Origin: Bacteroides sp. UBA939
GTDB lineage: Bacteria > Bacteroidota > Bacteroidia > Bacteroidales > Bacteroidaceae
Direction of reading: 5' to 3'
Length of the DNA: 8,981 nt
Assembly: GCF_002293435.1 (NCBI RefSeq)
Contig: NZ_DBDF01000039.1
Span: 557-9,537, forward strand
Made by a program: the position numbers and the translations under genes. The stretch's first letter is position 1. Every line of letters starts with the position of its first letter. The notes beneath the pieces are model-generated. The model did no database searches, had not been told where the DNA came from, and saw nothing but the letters and a program-made list of their open reading frames with translations. This document shows positions 1 to 6,436 of this stretch, piece by piece.

Positions 1-8
1 ACATTCAA

Positions 9-26
9 ACGTAAGATTTCTTACGT
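9..26. repeat. Short perfect palindrome, operator-like or leader hairpin
   Basis: ACGTAAG at 9-15 is exactly complementary to CTTACGT at 20-26, and a16 and t19 can extend the pairing. If the leftward promoter at 53-83 starts transcription near 46, the palindrome lies about 20-38 nt into that transcript. It could be a protein-binding site or a hairpin in the 5' leader. The symmetry is read directly; the role is inferred. Confidence 0.45.
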
Positions 27-52
27 GAAACTTTTCCCGTATTTTTATACTG

Positions 53-83
53 CAAAGGTATAAAAATGATAATTTATGGCAAA
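53..83 (-). promoter_or_regulatory. Leftward Bacteroides-type promoter
   Basis: Read on the minus strand, 60-53 is TACCTTTG, a full match to the Bacteroides -7 consensus TAnnTTTG. A TTTG -33 element lies at 83-80, separated by 19 nt, inside the known 19-21 nt range. Transcription would start near 46 and run left out of the window, so an unseen divergent gene is expected there. The -33 element overlaps the left arm of the inverted repeat at 79-93, so anything binding that arm would compete with sigma factor. Confidence 0.6.
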
Positions 84-157
84 TGTGCGGTTTGGAGAAA
101 AAAACGCCGTCAGAATATGCTGTAAGCCCTATTTTTCCCGCTAAACCGCACATTTGC
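79..157. repeat. Perfect 15-bp inverted repeat, arms 49 bp apart
   Basis: The arm GCAAATGTGCGGTTT (79-93) is repeated as its exact reverse complement at 143-157. In RNA, two further G-U or G-C pairs on the inner side (94/142, 95/141) and two on the outer side (78/158, 77/159) would give a stem of about 19 bp around a 45-nt loop. On the plus strand five T residues (161-165) follow the right arm. It could be a dispersed palindromic element, paired operator half-sites that allow looping, or an unusual long-loop terminator for something entering from the left. Sequence alone does not decide. Confidence 0.6.
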
Positions 158-270
158 TAATTTTTCACTTTAACACAACATTAACATTTGAGATTCCCCT
201 TTAGAGAAGGGTATATGATATCTTCAAAAGAATATCGAAGAATAATATCCATAAATTCATTATTTATCCT

Positions 271-278
271 TATATTTG
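271..278 (+). promoter_or_regulatory. Probable -7 box for the M28 peptidase gene
   Basis: TATATTTG matches the Bacteroides -7 consensus TAnnTTTG and ends 26 nt before the ATG at 305, implying a short leader of about 20 nt. No TTTG -33 element occurs at the expected 19-21 nt upstream spacing, so the promoter is weak, activator-dependent or a chance match. The 37 nt just upstream (241-277) contain no G. Confidence 0.4.
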
Positions 279-304
279 AAGAGTTATAACATCAGTTCAG
301 CGAG

Positions 305-1666
305 ATGAAAGCACTACATTCTTTATGTATTATTCTGGGAATATTTTTTTGCGCAAACAGCATGAAATCCCAAACAATCAAAAACAGAGACTCTATTATC
401 GAGTCTGCCGTAAACGACATATCCGTCGACAATATGAAAGCGCTAATACAGGATTTGGTTGGTTTCCATAACCGGAACAACCTAAGTAGCATGACGCACC
501 CGACCCAGGGAATAGGAGCCACCGCCGAATACCTGTATCAAAAGGTCAACACATATATTCCGTCCTCAAACGAAAGGCTTTCCGTAGAAAAAGCGTTTTA
601 TACAATCGGCGGACCGGGAACACGCCTGGGACGAGAAGTAACCGTATGCAACGTGATTGCAACCATACAGGGCAGCAATCCGGATGATGATCGGAAGATT
701 GCCCTTCTTGCCCATTTTGATAATCGTAACGGAAACGGAAGCGACTCCATCCGATATGCGCCGGGAGCAAACGATGACGGTAGTGGCGTTGCCTGCCTGA
801 TGGAAATTACCCGCTTGCTTTCCCGTATAGACCTGCCTGTCACTCTGAAAATTATGTTCCTTTCCGGTGAAGAACACGGGCTTTATGGAGCACAATACAT
901 GGCGAATAAAGCCAAACAGGAAAACTGGAATCTGATTGCTGTACTCAACAACGACATGATAGGCAACGGAAACGCCAGTGAAACAAATACACACAACAAC
1001 ACGATGCTGCGCGTTTTTTCCGAGAATATCCCTGCCATTGAAACGGATGAAATGAAACGGATACGAGTTTACAACTCCGCTGAAAATGACAGTCCTTCAC
1101 GCCAATTGGCGCGTTATATCAAAGAGACGGGCGAGCGTTATGTTGATAATACAACAATCAAACTGATTTACCGTAACGATCGTTTCGGACGTGGTGGCGA
1201 CCATACCCCTTTCAGCCGGAAAGGATATGCAGCAGTGCGTATCTGTGAAATGCACGAGAATTACGACCGCACCCATCAATATGTACGGGAGGAAAACGGA
1301 ATCAGATACGGAGATGAAATCGAAGGTATCGACTTTGAATACCTTCGCAAGAACACCGGCATCAACTTGTCATCTGTTGCTAATTTAGCCTTGGCTCCCT
1401 CTGTTCCGGAAAATGTGCGCCAGGAAGTATCCAAACTGACAAATTATTCCGCTCTCCGCTGGGATTCGCCCAAACAAGGGAAAAAACCGGCTTGCTACTA
1501 CGTTCTGATTCGCGAAACCGATCAATCCCAATGGCAAACGAAAATCCGCGTTGAAGGAACCGAAGCTCGTATCCCTTACAGCAAAGACAATTACTTTTAT
1601 GCAGTTCAAAGTGTGGATGCCGAAGGGCATGAAAGTCTGGCAGTGTTCGCAACAGGAGGAGATTGA
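305..1666 (+). CDS. Secreted M28-family zinc aminopeptidase with FN3-like C-terminal domain
   Basis: Predicted di-zinc exopeptidase of 453 residues, probably exported to the periplasm. An N-terminal signal sequence (about residues 1-22) supports the ATG at 305. The Cys at 16 follows Phe-Phe and does not form a good lipobox. The M28 metal site looks complete: His137 (in HFD), bridging Asp157 (in GANDDGSG), general base Glu189 with ligand Glu190 (in SGEEHGLYG), Asp217 (in NNDMIG) and His300 (in GGDHTPF). Ligand spacing resembles that of the Aeromonas aminopeptidase type. Residues about 364-453 look like a fibronectin type III fold (SVPENV, LRW, YYVLIRE, YFYAVQSVDAEGHES), perhaps for binding or stability. 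M28 also includes glutaminyl cyclases, so removal of N-terminal residues from peptides is the likely but unproven activity. The gene appears monocistronic, converging with the kinase gene. Confidence 0.88.
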   Translation: MKALHSLCIILGIFFCANSMKSQTIKNRDSIIESAVNDISVDNMKALIQDLVGFHNRNNLSSMTHPTQGIGATAEYLYQKVNTYIPSSNERLSVEKAFYTIGGPGTRLGREVTVCNVIATIQGSNPDDDRKIALLAHFDNRNGNGSDSIRYAPGANDDGSGVACLMEITRLLSRIDLPVTLKIMFLSGEEHGLYGAQYMANKAKQENWNLIAVLNNDMIGNGNASETNTHNNTMLRVFSENIPAIETDEMKRIRVYNSAENDSPSRQLARYIKETGERYVDNTTIKLIYRNDRFGRGGDHTPFSRKGYAAVRICEMHENYDRTHQYVREENGIRYGDEIEGIDFEYLRKNTGINLSSVANLALAPSVPENVRQEVSKLTNYSALRWDSPKQGKKPACYYVLIRETDQSQWQTKIRVEGTEARIPYSKDNYFYAVQSVDAEGHESLAVFATGGD

Positions 1667-1746
1667 GTCAGTCTCAATAATCCCAAATTCAGATTATACC
1701 GAACGAACCTACATTATTCATAGTGTAAGTTAAAAGAAAGATAAAA

Positions 1747-1770
1747 CTCTGTGTCTCTGTGACTCTGTGT
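1747..1770. repeat. Octamer tandem repeat, three units
   Basis: Three CTCTGTG cores begin at 1747, 1755 and 1763, an 8-nt period with the eighth base T, A and T. It lies in the convergent gap between the peptidase and kinase genes, 80 nt after the peptidase stop. No coding function is visible. Similar short intergenic repeats are familiar to me from Bacteroides genomes, but that is recollection, not a search. Confidence 0.55.
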
Positions 1771-1812
1771 TCAAGCATAAATTCTCATTTATGACGAGAC
1801 ACTTATGAATAA

Positions 1813-1852
1813 AAATCCCCCTTCTGCCGTTTCATCGACAAAAGGAGGATTT
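1813..1852 (-). terminator. Rho-independent terminator of the kinase gene
   Basis: On the minus strand AAATCCTCCTT (1852-1842) pairs with AAGGGGGATTT (1823-1813), an 11-bp stem with one U-G wobble around an 18-nt loop, followed by further T residues (the T-run continues to 1811). It lies 27 nt beyond the kinase stop codon. On the plus strand the same position is a C-A mismatch and only three T residues follow the stem, so it should terminate the rightward peptidase transcript less well. Confidence 0.72.
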
Positions 1853-1879
1853 CCCTAACTGATTATGGAGAACTTTCTT

Positions 1880-2860
1880 TTATTTCAAATCTTTCAATTC
1901 CCAGCCCAATGCACTGGCTCCCAGTACTGCAGCATCAGAATCTTTCAATTCGGACATCTTCAGCTTGGTTTTTCCTTTAAAGATAGTCAGCACATTTTCA
2001 TCAAGACTCTTTTGGATAGGCTTGAAGATGTAATCTCCGGATTTAGCCAATCCGCCAAACAAGATGATGGCTTCGGGACTGGAGAAAGCGATAGCGTCCG
2101 CCAAAGCTTCACCCAGAATATTACCTGTAAAATCGAAGATATCTTGTGCCAGCTTGTCACCCTGAACGGCTGCATCATAAACATCTTTGGAGGTAATGTC
2201 TTCGGCAGGGACAGAACGCAGCAAACTCGGTTCAGTGCGTGCAGCGAGGAATTCACGAGCCGTACGCGCCACACCGGTAGCCGAGCAATAAGTTTCCAGA
2301 CAACCGTGACGACCGCATCCGCAGAGGCGTCCGTTCTCACGACGCATGATAACGTGTCCCAATTCTCCGGCAAAACCGTCGTGACCATAAACCATCTGAC
2401 CGTTGATAACGATACCGCTACCCACACCTGTACCCAGGGTAATCATGATAAAATCTTTCAGACCGCGCGCTGCACCGTACGTCATTTCACCGATAGCTGC
2501 GGCGTTAGCGTCGTTGGTTAAAGCAGTAGGGATACCCAGACGTTCTTCAAACATGGCTGCCAGAGGTATTATACCTTTCCACGGCAAATTCGGTGCGAAT
2601 TCGATAGTTCCGCTATAATAGTTACCATTGGGGGCACCGATACCGATACCTTTAATTTTATCCACGCCACCATTGGCGATAATCAAAGGCAACAGATTTT
2701 TGCAGACTTCGTCTACATAATCATCCACTTTCTCGTGAGATCCGGTTTTAATAGAGCCACTTGTAATAATAGTTCCGCGTGCATCTACAATACCAAAGAC
2801 AGTGTTTGTACCGCCTATGTCAATGCCCACTACGTAAGGTTTTTCCATGTTTGAATTCAT
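1880..2860 (-). CDS. ROK-family sugar kinase, probable glucokinase/hexokinase
   Basis: Cytoplasmic ATP-dependent hexose kinase of 326 residues, typical for single-domain ROK kinases. The phosphate-1 loop is DIGGTNT (14-20). The catalytic Asp is expected at 117 in TNDANAAAIGE. A second glycine-rich phosphate motif TLGTGVGSG lies at 141-149, and the sugar-contacting ExGH motif is Glu166-His169. The zinc motif CGCGRHGCLE (180-189) supplies Cys180, Cys182 and Cys187. There is no N-terminal helix-turn-helix, so it is an enzyme rather than a ROK repressor. Glucose is the likeliest substrate; Bacteroides RokA-type enzymes of this family are reported to accept several hexoses including N-acetylglucosamine, so specificity stays open. 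Met5 (2846-2848) is an alternative start, and neither start has a Shine-Dalgarno sequence. The gene is transcribed alone, divergently from the exporter operon. Confidence 0.9.
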   Translation of the reverse strand: MNSNMEKPYVVGIDIGGTNTVFGIVDARGTIITSGSIKTGSHEKVDDYVDEVCKNLLPLIIANGGVDKIKGIGIGAPNGNYYSGTIEFAPNLPWKGIIPLAAMFEERLGIPTALTNDANAAAIGEMTYGAARGLKDFIMITLGTGVGSGIVINGQMVYGHDGFAGELGHVIMRRENGRLCGCGRHGCLETYCSATGVARTAREFLAARTEPSLLRSVPAEDITSKDVYDAAVQGDKLAQDIFDFTGNILGEALADAIAFSSPEAIILFGGLAKSGDYIFKPIQKSLDENVLTIFKGKTKLKMSELKDSDAAVLGASALGWELKDLK

Positions 2861-2904
2861 GATACTAATGTTTTGTTTAAAGGGTTAATAATTCGTAATG
2901 GTTA

Positions 2905-2952
2905 CAAATTACACAAAGAAAAACGACACTTCAAAATCTTTTTTAAAAAAAG
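2905..2952 (-). promoter_or_regulatory. Candidate promoter for the ROK kinase gene
   Basis: On the minus strand a TTTG -33 element (2935-2932) is followed after 19 nt by GTAATTTG (2912-2905), which resembles the -7 box TAnnTTTG but has only one base between TA and TTTG. Immediately upstream lies a T/A tract (2938-2952, six T and seven A on the plus strand), in the position of an UP-type element. The predicted leader is roughly 35-40 nt. No equally good rightward promoter for the exporter operon is visible in this 174-nt divergent gap. Confidence 0.35.
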
Positions 2953-3034
2953 TTCATTCCGCTTGCAACTTTTCGTAGTATCCTCACGTCTAATAGTCAA
3001 AATTAACAGGAATAAAGACTAAAAGAGTGACGAC

Positions 3035-3751
3035 GTGATACATCTAACAAACATTAACAAGACCTACAACAACGGAGCGCCGCTGCATGTGCTCAAGGGT
3101 ATTAACCTCGACATCAAGCGGGGTGAATTTGTTTCCATCATGGGAGCTTCAGGTTCCGGCAAGTCCACTTTACTTAATATATTAGGTATATTGGATAATT
3201 ACGATACCGGCGAGTATTACCTGAACGGTACGCTCATTAAACATCTCAGTGAAACAAAGGCGGCTGAATACCGGAACCGTATGATTGGTTTCATCTTCCA
3301 GTCTTTTAACCTGATTAACTTCAAGAACGCCGTGGAGAATGTAGCTCTCCCGCTTTTTTATCAAGGAGTAAGCCGACGCAAGCGTAATGCCATGGCGTTG
3401 GAGTATCTCGACCGTTTAGGATTGAAGGATTGGGCGCACCACATGCCGAATGAAATGTCCGGCGGACAAAAACAACGCGTAGCCATTGCACGCGCGCTTA
3501 TCACCAAACCGCAAATCATCCTTGCCGACGAACCTACCGGAGCGCTCGACAGTAAAACCTCCATAGAAGTGATGCAAATCCTTAAAGACCTGCACCGGAT
3601 GGGTATGACTATCGTAGTTGTTACTCATGAAAGCGGGGTTGCCAACCAGACCGATAAGATTATCCATATCAAAGACGGTATTATCGGCAGCATCGAAGAG
3701 AATCTGTTTCATGATGCATCTCCTTTCGGAAAAGATGGTTTCATGAAATAG
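3035..3751 (+). CDS. ABC transporter ATPase, MacB/LolD type
   Basis: Nucleotide-binding subunit (238 residues) that should power the two adjacent permeases from the cytoplasmic face of the inner membrane. All expected motifs are present: Walker A GASGSGKST (37-45), Q-loop Gln89 (FQS), signature MSGGQ (141-145), Walker B IILADEP with Asp165 and catalytic Glu166, D-loop ALD (170-172) and switch His198. The FQSFNLI segment and ADEPTGALDS are typical of the MacB/LolD/FtsE group. The start is GTG: an in-frame stop at 3020-3022 with no ATG between it and 3035 leaves no better choice. A purine run (3021-3027) may act as a weak ribosome site. First gene of a five-gene cluster; the next start is 45 nt after its stop. 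Confidence 0.93.
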   Translation: MIHLTNINKTYNNGAPLHVLKGINLDIKRGEFVSIMGASGSGKSTLLNILGILDNYDTGEYYLNGTLIKHLSETKAAEYRNRMIGFIFQSFNLINFKNAVENVALPLFYQGVSRRKRNAMALEYLDRLGLKDWAHHMPNEMSGGQKQRVAIARALITKPQIILADEPTGALDSKTSIEVMQILKDLHRMGMTIVVVTHESGVANQTDKIIHIKDGIIGSIEENLFHDASPFGKDGFMK

Positions 3752-3796
3752 AATGGTAACAGCTTTATTATCTTTAATTATTTATCTCCCTATATT

Positions 3797-5056
3797 ATGT
3801 TAGACCTTTGGCAAGAAATATACGGTACCATCAAACGGAATAAGTTGCGTACATTCCTCACGGGGTTTGCCGTGTCATGGGGCATCTTTATGCTCATCGT
3901 GTTGCTGGGCGCCGGTAATGGCATTATCCATGCTTTCGAACAATCATCCTCGGAACGCGCTTTGAATTCTATCCGCATTTTTCCGGGATGGACTACCAAG
4001 CCGTATGAGGGATTGAAAGAAGGTCGTCTCATCCTTTTGGAGAATAATGACTTGGATGCTACCGAAAGGTATTTTTCGGATAATGTAATCAGTGTAGGCG
4101 CTACTGTACGGCAAAGCAATATAAACGTCAGTTTCGGACAGGAATATGTCAATATTTCCTTGTTGGGAGTGCATCCCAATTATACGGAGGTGGAAACCGT
4201 AAAGACAACAGATGGACGCTTTATCAATCATAATGATTTGAAAGAAAGACGGAAAGTCATTGTTCTTCATAAAAAAACGGCTGAAATTCTGTTTGAAAAA
4301 TCACATATCGAACCCATCGGACAGTTTGTCAATGCCAGCGGAGTCGCTTATCAGGTAGTAGGCATCTACAATGACCAGGGCGACCGCCAAGCCAGCGAAG
4401 CCTACATTCCTTTTTCGACCTTACAGACAATCTATAACAAGGGGGAACGATTGAATAATATTATTTTCACCACTAAGGATTTGGAAACCATAGAAAGCAA
4501 TGAACTCTTTGAAGCCAATTATCGTAGGGTTATCGGCGCCAACCGTCGTTTCGACCCCACAGATGATGGCGCTATCTATATATGGAACCGTTTCACCAAT
4601 TATCTGCGAACACAGAGTGCAATGGGAATCTTGCGCATAGCCATTTGGGTAATCGGTATTTTTACTCTGTTGAGCGGAATTGTCGGAGTATCGAACATCA
4701 TGCTGATTACAGTGAAAGAACGTACCCGTGAATTCGGTATTCGTAAGGCGCTTGGAGCAAAACCCATCTCCATCCTTTGGCTGATTATCGTGGAGAGTGT
4801 TACCATCACGACCCTATTCGGGTATATCGGTATGGTAACGGGTATTGGCGTCACGGAGTGGATGAATTCAGCCTTTGGTAATCAGACTATGGATGCAGGT
4901 ATGTTCCAGCAAACCATGTTCTCAGACCCGACTGTAGACTTGAGTATTGCCATACAAGCTACGCTTACGCTGATTATTGCCGGCACGCTGGCAGGGTTCT
5001 TCCCTGCAAGGAAAGCGGTAAGTATCAGCCCGATAGAAGCGTTAAGAAGCGATTAA
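3797..5056 (+). CDS. MacB-like ABC permease 1
   Basis: Inner-membrane permease of 419 residues with classical MacB/FtsX topology: a short cytoplasmic start, TM1 about 20-42, a large periplasmic domain (about 43-275, MacB_PCD type), then TM2 about 276-303, TM3 about 325-353 and TM4 about 382-403. The cytoplasmic loop VKERTREFGIRKALGAKP (306-323) is the coupling element that docks on the ATPase, and the C-terminus ends in the family motif SPIEAL. The N-terminal ATPase domain of classical MacB is absent and supplied by the preceding gene. It is a diverged paralogue of the next gene, sharing the coupling loop, the periplasmic GRFIN motif and the C-terminal PIEA(L/I)R, so a heterodimer is likely. 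The leader 3763-3796 has no G and no Shine-Dalgarno. Cargo unknown. Confidence 0.9.
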   Translation: MLDLWQEIYGTIKRNKLRTFLTGFAVSWGIFMLIVLLGAGNGIIHAFEQSSSERALNSIRIFPGWTTKPYEGLKEGRLILLENNDLDATERYFSDNVISVGATVRQSNINVSFGQEYVNISLLGVHPNYTEVETVKTTDGRFINHNDLKERRKVIVLHKKTAEILFEKSHIEPIGQFVNASGVAYQVVGIYNDQGDRQASEAYIPFSTLQTIYNKGERLNNIIFTTKDLETIESNELFEANYRRVIGANRRFDPTDDGAIYIWNRFTNYLRTQSAMGILRIAIWVIGIFTLLSGIVGVSNIMLITVKERTREFGIRKALGAKPISILWLIIVESVTITTLFGYIGMVTGIGVTEWMNSAFGNQTMDAGMFQQTMFSDPTVDLSIAIQATLTLIIAGTLAGFFPARKAVSISPIEALRSD

Positions 5057-5123
5057 TGATGAACGGCTAACGATGGACGTAGAAGTATTAATCACTAATC
5101 ACTAAACATTAATCACTATACAA
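5054..5123. repeat. Heptamer-periodic repeat filling the permease 1-permease 2 gap
   Basis: From the TAA stop at 5054 to one base before the next ATG, the sequence can be read as ten 7-nt units. The right half is clear: units at 5089, 5096 and 5110 are TAATCAC, with variants TAAACAT at 5103 and TATACAA at 5117. The left half is degenerate: the 14-nt blocks at 5054 and 5068 agree at 10 of 14 positions and are in the same 7-nt phase as the right half. The stretch 5086-5124 contains no G, so it should be unstructured in mRNA directly before the permease 2 start. Confidence 0.6.
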
Positions 5124-5124
5124 C

Positions 5125-6369
5125 ATGAGAATAGATATAGATTCTTGCGAGGAAATCCTCATCACGATTACGAGAAACAAGACGCGAAGCTTGCTGACAG
5201 CTTTCGGTGTGTTCTGGGGTATCTTTATGCTGGTGACACTTATTGGTGGTGGACAAGGTATGCAAGAAGAAATGAATTCGCAATTCGAAGGCTTTGCCAC
5301 GAACTCTGCATTCCTCGTTTCACAAAGAACAGGTGAGGCATATAAAGGTTTTCGTAAAGGACGTTTATGGATGTTGGAAATTTCGGATATCGAGCGTTTG
5401 CGCAAAGGAGTCGAAGAGCTTGACGTAATTACTCCCTCCATTTCATACTGGGGGAGAACTGCCATACATGAAGATAAGAAGTATGACGCTAATGTCCAGG
5501 GATTGTATCCTGACTATGGGAAAATAGAACATCAGGAAATGACTTATGGCCGTTTCATTAACGATGTGGACATTCAGGAGTCGCGCAAGGTTTGTGTCAT
5601 AGGCAAGCGCGTTTATGAAAGTTTGTTTCGTTCGGGTCAGAACCCGTGTGGAGAATACATCCGGGTGGATGGTATTTACTATCAGGTAATCGGCATGTGT
5701 TCGTCCGAAGGGAACATCAATATTCAGGGACAGGCTTCGGAGGCTATTACTTTACCCTATAGCACCATGCAGCAGGCATACAATCTGGGTAACCGGATGC
5801 ATGTGCTTTGTTTCACCGTGAAACCGGGCGTCAAGGTTACCGATATCCAAGAAAAAGTAGAACGCATTGTGAAAGCAGCCCATTATATCTCTCCGAATGA
5901 TAAGCAGGCAACAATGATGTTGAATGCGGAAGCCATGTTCTCCATGATAGATAACCTGATGACGGGAATTCGTATCCTGATTTGGATGGTTGGTTTGGGA
6001 ACTTTGTTTGCCGGAGCTATCGGAGTATCGAATATTATGATGGTGACGGTGCGTGAACGTACAACGGAAATAGGTATACGCCGTGCCATTGGCGCCCGCC
6101 CGTGGGATATCTTGCAGCAAATCCTTTCTGAAAGTATGGTGCTGACCACTATTGCCGGTATGGCGGGAATTAGTTTTGCCGTACTTGTGTTGCAAGTACT
6201 GGAAGCGGCTGCCAATGATCCGGGAAATATCACTACTCACTATCAGGTATCTTTTGGATTGGCTATAGGTACTTGCGCTTTGCTGATTGCTTTAGGGGTA
6301 CTTGCCGGTCTGGCTCCGGCTTACCGGGCTATGGCGATTAAGCCGATTGAGGCGATAAGGGATGAGTAA
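5125..6369 (+). CDS. MacB-like ABC permease 2
   Basis: Second inner-membrane permease (414 residues) with the same layout as permease 1: TM1 about 22-44, periplasmic MacB_PCD-type domain about 45-278, TM2 about 281-308, TM3 about 333-357 and TM4 about 374-398. The coupling loop VRERTTEIGIRRAIGARP (309-326) and C-terminal KPIEAIRDE fit the family. Comparison with permease 1 shows matching landmarks in order (RSLLTAFGVFWGIFML against RTFLTGFAVSWGIFML, GRFIND against GRFINH) but many substitutions between them, so this is an old duplication rather than a recent copy. It presumably pairs with permease 1 and shares the single ATPase. The ATG follows a G-free repeat leader without a Shine-Dalgarno sequence. 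No frameshift or missing segment is seen. Confidence 0.9.
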   Translation: MRIDIDSCEEILITITRNKTRSLLTAFGVFWGIFMLVTLIGGGQGMQEEMNSQFEGFATNSAFLVSQRTGEAYKGFRKGRLWMLEISDIERLRKGVEELDVITPSISYWGRTAIHEDKKYDANVQGLYPDYGKIEHQEMTYGRFINDVDIQESRKVCVIGKRVYESLFRSGQNPCGEYIRVDGIYYQVIGMCSSEGNINIQGQASEAITLPYSTMQQAYNLGNRMHVLCFTVKPGVKVTDIQEKVERIVKAAHYISPNDKQATMMLNAEAMFSMIDNLMTGIRILIWMVGLGTLFAGAIGVSNIMMVTVRERTTEIGIRRAIGARPWDILQQILSESMVLTTIAGMAGISFAVLVLQVLEAAANDPGNITTHYQVSFGLAIGTCALLIALGVLAGLAPAYRAMAIKPIEAIRDE

Positions 6370-6408
6370 GAAGTTGAAAATTGAAAGTTGAGAGTTGAAA
6401 ATTAGTAC
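6367..6408. repeat. Heptamer-periodic repeat after permease 2
   Basis: Starting at the TAA stop of permease 2 (6367), six 7-nt units run to 6408. Units at 6374 and 6395 are TTGAAAA, those at 6381 and 6388 are TTGAAAG and TTGAGAG, and the flanking units at 6367 (TAAGAAG) and 6402 (TTAGTAC) are degenerate. An in-frame TTG inside this run (6395) could be mistaken for a start of the next gene. Period and position at the stop codon match the repeat in the preceding gap, but the unit sequence is different. Confidence 0.6.
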
Positions 6409-6436
6409 TGGAAATAAAATAATAATATATAATCGT

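Larger units (their letters stand above)
1..304. other. Gene-free regulatory region left of the peptidase gene
   Basis: No convincing coding sequence is visible here on either strand. The stretch holds a short palindrome (9-26), a leftward Bacteroides-type promoter (53-83), a 15-bp inverted repeat with distant arms (79-93 and 143-157), a small 5-bp-stem hairpin (197-211) and a -7-like box just before the peptidase gene (271-278). A leftward promoter on one side and a rightward gene on the other indicate a divergent promoter region, with the partner gene beyond the left edge. Confidence 0.6.

Noticed and set aside
66..125. A 19-codon ORF (ATG at 66, stop at 123-125) in the left intergenic region
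   Set aside because: It runs across the left arm of the inverted repeat, has no supporting ribosome site and its product resembles nothing I recognise; an ORF this short is expected by chance.
79..157. Invertible promoter (phase-variable switch)
   Set aside because: The spacer is much shorter than in typical Bacteroides promoter inversions, holds no complete promoter, and no invertase gene is visible; kept only as an outside possibility to test with reads.
1662..1678. Hairpin ATTGAG/CTCAAT over the peptidase stop codon as a terminator
   Set aside because: Only six pairs, A/T-rich, and no T-tract follows.
1776..1793. Hairpin CATAAAT/ATTTATG in the convergent gap as a terminator
   Set aside because: Nearly all A-T pairs and followed by ACGAGAC rather than a T-tract.
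1865..2521. Long plus-strand ORF (218 codons) opposite the kinase gene
   Set aside because: It is antisense to the ROK gene, whose motifs are intact; its translation shows low-complexity Ser/Thr/Gln-rich sequence with no family features.
2861..3034. A rightward promoter for the exporter cluster
   Set aside because: No TAnnTTTG box with a TTTG at 19-21 nt is present on the plus strand. TTGCAA (2963) and TAATAG (2991) look like E. coli boxes, but their 22-nt spacing is wrong and that consensus does not apply to Bacteroides.
6395..6436. TTG at 6395 as the start of the adaptor gene
   Set aside because: The TTG is a repeat unit in the intergenic heptamer run, and the extra 14 residues would sit before a normal basic-plus-hydrophobic membrane anchor that begins at ATG 6437.
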